From an uncultured Pseudomonadota bacterium (lineage in GTDB: Bacteria; Lernaellota; Lernaellaia; Lernaellales; Lernaellaceae), in contig CALBTQ010000601.1 of assembly GCA_937967875.1 (NCBI GenBank), positions 1 through 6,362 on the forward strand: 6,362 nucleotides of DNA, written 5' to 3'. This document shows positions 1-4,187 of the stretch, piece by piece. The first letter of the stretch is position 1. The number at the start of each line of letters is the position of its first letter. The notes under the pieces were generated by a model, which did no database searches, was not told the origin of the DNA, and worked only from the letters and a program-made list of their open reading frames with translations. The translations under genes were made by a program, and so were the position numbers.

Positions 1-46
1 AGATCGTATTCGGTGACTGGAGTTCAGACGTGTGCTCTTCCGATCT
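1..46. other. Illumina adapter left on the contig end (artefact)
   Basis: Positions 13-46 match the 34-base TruSeq read-2/index adapter exactly; it starts GTGACTGGAGTTC and ends CTTCCGATCT. The four bases before an eight-base block (5-12, CGTATTCG) read AGAT, which is how the P7 oligonucleotide ends, so 5-12 is probably the sample index. Genomic sequence therefore begins at about position 47. The adapter also supplies a GTG at 32 that happens to be in frame with mtfA and creates a false N-terminal extension. Nothing biological should be read from this stretch. Confidence 0.97.
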
Positions 47-141
47 TTAGGTTTTAGATTATTATTCAATGTTGTGTCACGTGCAACCAATCTATTGCCC
101 TTCCGGCCCGCTTCCCGCACACTAGTGCCGTCAACCTCGCC

Positions 142-146
142 GGAGG
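142..146 (+). promoter_or_regulatory. Shine-Dalgarno site that fixes the mtfA start at a TTG codon
   Basis: GGAGG at 142-146 lies five bases before the TTG at 152. The other in-frame candidates upstream (GTG at 125, TTG at 95, GTG at 74) have no comparable purine-rich site. Starting at 152 gives a protein beginning MFWFTKRRRKKL, the usual short aromatic and basic opening of MtfA-type proteins. The bases between the adapter and this site (47-141) are AT-rich at first, but I see no convincing promoter there. Confidence 0.7.
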
Positions 147-151
147 CCCCC

Positions 152-910
152 TTGTTCTGGTTCACCAAGCGTCGACGCAAGAAATTGCGCGCACAACCCT
201 TCCCCGACGCGTGGCGGGCGCTGATCGAGCGCAACGTGCCCTACGTCCGCCTGTTGCCGGAGGAGGATCGGCGCGAGCTGGAAGGCCACATCCACGTCTT
301 TCTCGCTGAAAAGCAATTCGAGGGCCTCGGCGGATTGGAGATGACCGACGAGATCCGCGTGACCATCGCCGCGCAGGCCTGCCTGTTGTTGTTGCATCGC
401 AAGACGAACTACTATCCGTCGCTGCGCTCGATTCTCGTCTACCCGCACGAGTACGTCGCCGCCACGACCGTCCGCCTGCCCGACGGCACGGTGATGGAGG
501 GCGTCGACGTCCGCCTGGGCGAATCGTGGCACCGCGGCGAGGTCGTGCTGTCCTGGGACGACGTGCAGCGCGGCGCGGCCGATATCCGCGACGGTCACAA
601 CGTCGTCCTGCACGAGTTCGCCCACCAGTTGGACGGCGAAGACGGACCGGTCGACGGCGTGCCGCCCCTGCCGCGTCGTTCGTGCTATCGAACCTGGGCC
701 GGCGTCTTCACCGAAGAATACCTGCGCCTTCAGCGCGGCCGCCGCAGCGTGCTCAACCATTACGGCGCGACCAACCCCGCCGAGTTTTTCGCCGTGGCCA
801 CCGAGGCGTTCTTCGAAAAACCGCGCCAACTCAAAACGCGCCACCCGGAACTGTACGAACAATTGGCTTGTTACTACGAGCAGGACCCGGCGGAATTGTT
901 GAAGGATTAG
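152..910 (+). CDS. mtfA: MtfA-family zinc metallopeptidase (peptidase family M90)
   Basis: Predicted cytoplasmic zinc-dependent peptidase of 252 residues, close to the roughly 265 of E. coli MtfA. In enterobacteria MtfA binds the glucose repressor Mlc and so relieves repression of ptsG; outside that group its partner is generally unknown, and no Mlc or PTS gene is visible here. The zinc-binding HExxH motif is HEFAH at residues 154-158 (H154, E155, H158), followed by QLDGEDG. The third ligand is probably a glutamate in the later NPAEFF...ATEAFFE segment, E211 or E218. The region from PFPDAWR (residue 17 on) through TDEIRVTIAAQACLLLLHR is typical of the family. The TTG start at 152 is chosen for its Shine-Dalgarno site and family-like N-terminus; a longer reading from GTG 32 would start inside adapter. 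The last 162 coding bases are duplicated at 3829-3990. The gene is GC-rich, unlike the two genes after it. Confidence 0.9.
   Translation: MFWFTKRRRKKLRAQPFPDAWRALIERNVPYVRLLPEEDRRELEGHIHVFLAEKQFEGLGGLEMTDEIRVTIAAQACLLLLHRKTNYYPSLRSILVYPHEYVAATTVRLPDGTVMEGVDVRLGESWHRGEVVLSWDDVQRGAADIRDGHNVVLHEFAHQLDGEDGPVDGVPPLPRRSCYRTWAGVFTEEYLRLQRGRRSVLNHYGATNPAEFFAVATEAFFEKPRQLKTRHPELYEQLACYYEQDPAELLKD
746..907 (+). repeat. Direct repeat, copy A: 3' end of mtfA
   Basis: This stretch is repeated in the same orientation at 3829-3990, offset 3083 bp. I count 8 mismatches in 162 aligned bases and no gaps. Six are synonymous third-position changes (GCG/GCC, TTC/TTT, AAA/AAG, CAA/CAG, GCT/GCC, TGT/TGC) and two change the residue (Asp to Glu, and Asp to Asn next to the C-terminus). 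Similarity starts abruptly at 746 and is lost just before the stop codon. Copy A belongs to the intact gene. Confidence 0.95.
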
Positions 911-970
911 ACCGCCTTTCGCTTCAAGCAGACGGTGAGCGCCCCGCGGATCGTCTCTTGCCTTAAAGAA

Positions 971-999
971 TTTACAACGATAAACTGCTCCGACAATAT
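971..999 (+). promoter_or_regulatory. Candidate sigma70-type promoter for the cassette genes
   Basis: TTTACA (971-976, five of six matches to TTGACA) is followed after 17 bases by CAATAT (994-999, a weak three of six match to TATAAT). It lies in a locally AT-rich stretch about 50 bases before the start of the beta-propeller gene. The spacing is ideal but the -10 box is poor, so this is a candidate only. The 141-base gap after mtfA makes an independent promoter reasonable. Confidence 0.35.
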
Positions 1000-1040
1000 T
1001 GATTATTCACTGTCCTCAGAACATTTATTGGAATTGAAGA

Positions 1041-1045
1041 AAGGG
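1041..1045 (+). promoter_or_regulatory. Shine-Dalgarno site deciding the start of the propeller gene
   Basis: AAGGG at 1041-1045, within a longer purine run, sits six bases before ATG 1052. This start places a hydrophobic signal sequence directly at the N-terminus. The frame is open back to a GTG at 935, but that start would put about 39 polar residues before the signal sequence and has no comparable ribosome site. Confidence 0.65.
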
Positions 1046-1051
1046 TATGGC

Positions 1052-2785
1052 ATGAGACAATGGAAGGTTGCCGTTCTCGCCCTCGTTTTCATTTTCTCCT
1101 TAACGATCCTGGCCGTGGGTACCGCCAAAAGTTCAACCTCCGATTCAGCTCAAATCGTACTAACTAAAAAGCAATGTGAAAAACTGAAAAACGGCCCGGC
1201 CGATAAATTCATCAAATTAAAGGTTACGGACAAACAGCGGAAATACATCAAAAAAAAGTTCGACCAAAAAGTGAAGCACATTTACATCAAGCCCAAGCAT
1301 CTGACCGAAGGGAATCGGGTCCGGCTCAAAGCAAAGAGCGATCGTATCGTATCGGCGCCGGGCAAGAAACAGGCGGAGGAACAAACGCCTGAACAACAGT
1401 CGGATAATAACACCGCAACCGATGACGGTTTCCTCCTGGTCGGGGAAGGAATGTCCTACGGTTATGTCCTGACCGGCAAGAACAACTCCCGTATCGCCCT
1501 TTTCTCCTTCGCGAACAAGGGCCATGTCGTCACCGGCATCGATGCCGGCCAAGATCGTTTCCGGGTTCTTGCCAAGGTGGAGATTTCCGAACACTACCAA
1601 ACGTGCGACGACCTCAGCCATTTTGTCTATAACTATAAGCCAAGGCGTTCCGGCGACGGTTTCAAGCTTTACTCCGCCTCCCTGGCCAGCGGCAGTAAAG
1701 CGCTGCTGGCGGAAAATGTCGTCGAATACACCTTTACCAACGATTGCTCGCGGGTCATTTATAAAACCAGGGAAGAAACCCGGGAGCGGGTCTTCGTCCA
1801 ACTGGTCTCCGTTACGCCGCAAGGAAAGGACAAGGTCGTTCTCACCGAAAGTCTCGTCGAACAAACCGATATTCGGCAATGGATCGACACCAACATCTAT
1901 TACAAAGTCAGCCCGAATTCTCAGTACGTCGTTTATCGCTACAAAGAACAGGACGTGCACAAAAAAACGCAACCGCTTTACGCGATATCGACTTCCGGCG
2001 GATCGCCGACCAAACTGCCCGTACCGGACAGCGAATTTTATATCACGCCCGAACCGACGCACGTTTTTTACAACGTCTGCAGCAGCTTCAATCATGAAGA
2101 TCTGTATTTGATCCCGATTACGGGCGGCAAACCGAAGAAGATCCTCGATGGTTGGCCGCGAAACGCTTCCAAAAAGACCATTCTGTACTATCCGGGAACG
2201 ACCCGATCGCTCTGGGATAACAGCAAACACTTGTATCTGATCGATTATCAAACGGGGAAAGCCGAGCTTCTCTACAAGGAAGCCTCTTCTCAGGAATTGA
2301 CGTTGGGCCCTGGGGGCGAGTGGTTCATCCGCTACGGCATGAATCCTCCCCAGGGCGAATTCGGCTATTATCTGTTCGACACGAGAACAAAAACGCAAAC
2401 CCTGATCATCGACGATAATTTCCATCCGCATGCGTTGAGTCCGGACCTGAAAAAGTTCGTCCACATCGGCCAAGACAATCAGTTGCACGTCCGCTCGCTT
2501 CCCGGCGACGAACACATTATTCTTTCCAAGCCGGGCTCGATCGTGACCGAATTCACGATTTCCCCGGACTCCAAATACATTCTGTATCTGGATAAACACA
2601 ACCGCGATGCGCGAAGAATCGAACACAGCCTGTATTTGGTTTCCATCGACGGCGAACAAGCGGACATGATCGCACGCTATGTGGACTCCTTCGACTTCAT
2701 TACCGTCGACAACCGACCTTGGTTGCTGATCAACAGGATCGCATCCAAGAGAGGAGGACGCCAATTGGTCGCCAAACCACTGTAG
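1052..2785 (+). CDS. Secreted TolB-like (PD40) beta-propeller protein, function unknown
   Basis: Protein of 577 residues, predicted to be exported. Residues 1-25 form a signal sequence: MRQWK, a hydrophobic core to about residue 22, then GTA before a polar stretch, which suits signal peptidase I. Residues 37-107 are strongly basic and lysine-rich, with a loosely repeated LT-x-x-Q pattern. Residues 108-125 are a Gln/Thr/Asp-rich linker. From about 186 to 540 there are roughly eight propeller-type repeats in which a turn such as SPDSKYILY is followed by a strand such as LYLVSIDG and a basic turn; the clearest are at 286-321 (SPNSQYVVY), 348-365 (DLYLIPITGGKPKKIL), 462-491 and 503-540. Such repeats are found in the TolB C-terminal domain and in many periplasmic proteins; they imply a binding scaffold and give no specific activity. 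This is not TolB itself: the N-terminal TolB domain is absent and no pal or tol genes are near. It probably forms an operon with the next gene, 61 bases downstream. AT-richer than mtfA, consistent with acquisition. Confidence 0.85.
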   Translation: MRQWKVAVLALVFIFSLTILAVGTAKSSTSDSAQIVLTKKQCEKLKNGPADKFIKLKVTDKQRKYIKKKFDQKVKHIYIKPKHLTEGNRVRLKAKSDRIVSAPGKKQAEEQTPEQQSDNNTATDDGFLLVGEGMSYGYVLTGKNNSRIALFSFANKGHVVTGIDAGQDRFRVLAKVEISEHYQTCDDLSHFVYNYKPRRSGDGFKLYSASLASGSKALLAENVVEYTFTNDCSRVIYKTREETRERVFVQLVSVTPQGKDKVVLTESLVEQTDIRQWIDTNIYYKVSPNSQYVVYRYKEQDVHKKTQPLYAISTSGGSPTKLPVPDSEFYITPEPTHVFYNVCSSFNHEDLYLIPITGGKPKKILDGWPRNASKKTILYYPGTTRSLWDNSKHLYLIDYQTGKAELLYKEASSQELTLGPGGEWFIRYGMNPPQGEFGYYLFDTRTKTQTLIIDDNFHPHALSPDLKKFVHIGQDNQLHVRSLPGDEHIILSKPGSIVTEFTISPDSKYILYLDKHNRDARRIEHSLYLVSIDGEQADMIARYVDSFDFITVDNRPWLLINRIASKRGGRQLVAKPL

Positions 2786-2796
2786 ACAAGATCGTC

Positions 2797-2814
2797 ACGG
2801 CGTTTTCCCGCCGT
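2797..2814 (+). other. Small intercistronic hairpin
   Basis: ACGGCG (2797-2802) pairs perfectly with CGCCGT (2809-2814) around a six-base loop, TTTTCC. It lies in the 61-base gap between the two cassette genes. No T-run follows, so it is not a convincing intrinsic terminator. It could protect the upstream message or reduce read-through slightly, or be chance. Confidence 0.3.
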
Positions 2815-2846
2815 CCGATTAGAAGCGAATCGTAAGGAGAAAGCGA

Positions 2847-3800
2847 ATGAAGAAAGTAACTCGAAACATCCGAATCTCGATTGTTCTGTTGATCGCCGTC
2901 CTCGGTTTGACTTTCGCTTGCGCCTCGTATCCGACATTGCCCGAGAACGATTTCAAACAATTGGAACAAGCGTTTCGTCACAACAACCTGGATCACATCA
3001 AAACCATTTATGAGAGTAATAAAAAGGAATTTTCTCGCTACGATGAGTATTACTACATTCGGAAACAAGACCGGATACGGTCCAACGTCGATCTCTCCTC
3101 CACGTACGTCGGAAAACGAAACCTGAATTTCGGTTACGCCTTCCGGATCAAAGACAAATACAAATGCGGGAAAATGGACAAAATCATCGAATACTTGTAC
3201 GGCACGGGGTTTCGCGTCAGTTGGTTCAAAGATTTCGAGACTCTTATCGGCAACGCCTGTTACGATTCGTTTCGGCTGCTGAAGAAGAATCTGGAAACGG
3301 AACAATACGTTTACCTGGCTTATACATTTTCCTATAAGAGATTTAAGGACATCTTTCAGGAACCCGACCTGGATGCGTATCGACGGATGGTGAAACTCGC
3401 CAATTTATTCACCGACAAACTGGAGCCCGAATGCACCGATCGCTATCGGGAATCCGATGTGTGCCGCGCCGTCGACCGCATACAAAACACGATGACCTTG
3501 GTGCACATCATCACGCTTGACCAATGGATCAAAGACGATCGAAAGATGATGGAACAAAACGCCAAGATGTCCGCGGTCAACATCAAGAATCGGTACTGCG
3601 AAATAGCGGAACTGGTTAACAATTGCAAGAAAATGTGTCCCAAATCCGCCGACGAAGCCGCTTCCATAGAGGACAACGGTCTCCAATACTCGGTGAATCC
3701 CGCTCACACCATCGAAGACGCGACCGCCCTTTTGAAGAAGTACAACAAGCTATACCGCAAACAAACCGGGAAGAAGCTGGACCGCAACATGTGCAAGTGA
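2847..3800 (+). CDS. Exported cysteine-rich protein, possible lipoprotein, unrecognised family
   Basis: Protein of 317 residues; I do not recognise the family. The ATG has a strong site, TAAGGAG at 2833-2839, seven bases upstream. Residues 1-24 form a signal sequence: basic MKKVTRNIR, then a hydrophobic core SIVLLIAVLGLTF, then ACAS. Cys25 could be a lipidated residue, but Thr-Phe-Ala before it is a poor lipobox, so cleavage by signal peptidase I after ACA is equally possible. The rest is soluble, rich in Lys, Tyr and Asp, and probably mostly helical. It holds eight further cysteines (107, 138, 196, 206, 251, 260, 264, 316); the even number is compatible with disulfide bonds in the periplasm or outside the cell. 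C-x3-C occurs at 260-264. No catalytic motif or transmembrane segment beyond the N-terminus is seen. It follows the propeller gene and shares its AT-richer composition, suggesting joint expression and a shared extracytoplasmic role, which is inference. Its stop lies 28 bases before the stranded mtfA tail. Confidence 0.85.
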   Translation: MKKVTRNIRISIVLLIAVLGLTFACASYPTLPENDFKQLEQAFRHNNLDHIKTIYESNKKEFSRYDEYYYIRKQDRIRSNVDLSSTYVGKRNLNFGYAFRIKDKYKCGKMDKIIEYLYGTGFRVSWFKDFETLIGNACYDSFRLLKKNLETEQYVYLAYTFSYKRFKDIFQEPDLDAYRRMVKLANLFTDKLEPECTDRYRESDVCRAVDRIQNTMTLVHIITLDQWIKDDRKMMEQNAKMSAVNIKNRYCEIAELVNNCKKMCPKSADEAASIEDNGLQYSVNPAHTIEDATALLKKYNKLYRKQTGKKLDRNMCK

Positions 3801-3828
3801 CCGAAGCGTCCGAAAACCTGACCATATA

Positions 3829-3990
3829 AGCGTGCTCAACCATTACGGCGCGACCAACCCCGCCGAGTTTTTCGCCGTGGCCACCGAGGCCTTTTTCGAA
3901 AAGCCGCGCCAGCTCAAAACGCGCCACCCGGAACTGTACGAACAATTGGCCTGCTACTACGAGCAGGAACCGGCGGAATTGTTGAAGAAT
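3829..3990 (+). repeat. Direct repeat, copy B: displaced 3' end of mtfA
   Basis: Same-orientation partner of 746-907, about 95% identical (154 of 162). The left edge is sharp: the bases before 3829 (ACCATATA) have no resemblance to the mtfA sequence before 746. On the right, copy A stops (GAT TAG) while copy B continues AAT CCC CAA TAA, adding two residues. Copy B is slightly more GC-ending at the differing third positions, in keeping with the GC-rich flanking DNA. Confidence 0.95.
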
Positions 3991-3999
3991 CCCCAATAA
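3829..3999 (+). pseudogene. mtfA: mtfA 3' remnant (last 56 codons)
   Basis: The reading frame corresponds to residues 199-252 of the intact upstream MtfA and ends at TAA 3997-3999 with a C-terminus ELLKNPQ instead of ELLKD. It retains the NPAEFFAVATEAFFE segment but lacks the HExxH zinc site and everything before it, so it cannot be an active peptidase. The frame has no internal stop or frameshift, and most differences from the intact copy are silent, so it has either been separated recently or diverged while still part of a working gene. A GTG at 3832 could in principle start a 55-residue peptide, but there is no ribosome site. Most simply, this is the original chromosomal tail of mtfA left behind when the cassette arrived. 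Confidence 0.85.
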
Positions 4000-4127
4000 C
4001 CGACAACTTCGTTTCAACTTTCACAGCCGTTAAAATTTTAAAACTCCTCCCTAGGCAATTGATACAATTCTTCACTCTCGAACCACAATTCCATCCACTC
4101 GCAACCCAAAAATGCCGATATATGTTA

Positions 4128-4156
4128 TTGCCTTTTTGGCCGGCCCTCCGTATTCT
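4128..4156 (+). promoter_or_regulatory. Candidate sigma70-type promoter for the DUF6259-like gene
   Basis: TTGCCT (4128-4133) and TATTCT (4151-4156) are separated by exactly 17 bases, each matching four of six consensus positions, and lie 31 bases before the start codon. The spacer contains the palindrome GGCCGGCC (4138-4145). The rest of 4000-4187 is AT-rich noncoding DNA in which I see no other gene; an AT-only palindrome, TTAAAATTTTAA, is at 4030-4041 without an evident role. Confidence 0.45.
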
Positions 4157-4187
4157 AGTAACTCTTGGGGGCGATAGGAGAGTGACC

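Larger units (their letters stand above)
908..3828 (+). other. Putative inserted two-gene cassette between the mtfA tail copies
   Basis: This is the unique sequence of about 2.9 kb lying between the two direct copies of the mtfA 3' end. It is visibly AT-richer than the flanking genes: 25 of 60 bases are G or C at 1141-1200 and 20 of 60 at 3301-3360, against 42 of 60 at 541-600 in mtfA and 45 of 60 at 5701-5760 in the downstream gene (illustrative lines, not averages). It carries two co-directional genes for exported proteins and no integrase, transposase or terminal inverted repeat that I can see. The real left edge could lie a little right of 908, because 911-955 is still fairly GC-rich. Insertion is an inference; an assembly join at 3828/3829 is the alternative. 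Confidence 0.6.

Noticed and set aside
1..31. Natural regulatory sequence upstream of mtfA
   Set aside because: This stretch is library adapter and index, not genomic DNA.
131..862. 243-codon open frame on the minus strand over mtfA
   Set aside because: Shadow of mtfA. Its N-terminal similarity to another minus-strand frame at 3616-4017 is only the duplicated mtfA tail read backwards, although that is a useful sign of the repeat.
935..1051. Longer start (GTG 935) for the propeller protein
   Set aside because: It would place about 39 polar residues before an obvious signal sequence and lacks a good ribosome site; ATG 1052 has both.
1217..2764. 515-codon open frame on the minus strand
   Set aside because: It is the antisense shadow of the propeller gene. 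The sense frame has clear repeats and a signal sequence; the antisense product has no recognisable domain.
908..3828. Autonomous integrative element or transposon
   Set aside because: No integrase, recombinase or transposase gene, no terminal inverted repeats and no short target duplication were seen; the 162-bp imperfect direct repeats are coding gene tails.
3623..3829. 68-codon plus-strand frame after the cysteine-rich gene
   Set aside because: It overlaps the end of the 317-residue gene in another frame, is arginine-rich and low-complexity, and has no ribosome site.
4030..4041. Perfect 12-base AT palindrome TTAAAATTTTAA as a terminator or operator
   Set aside because: AT-only and without a GC stem or following T-run; it sits in an AT-rich gap where such palindromes arise by chance.
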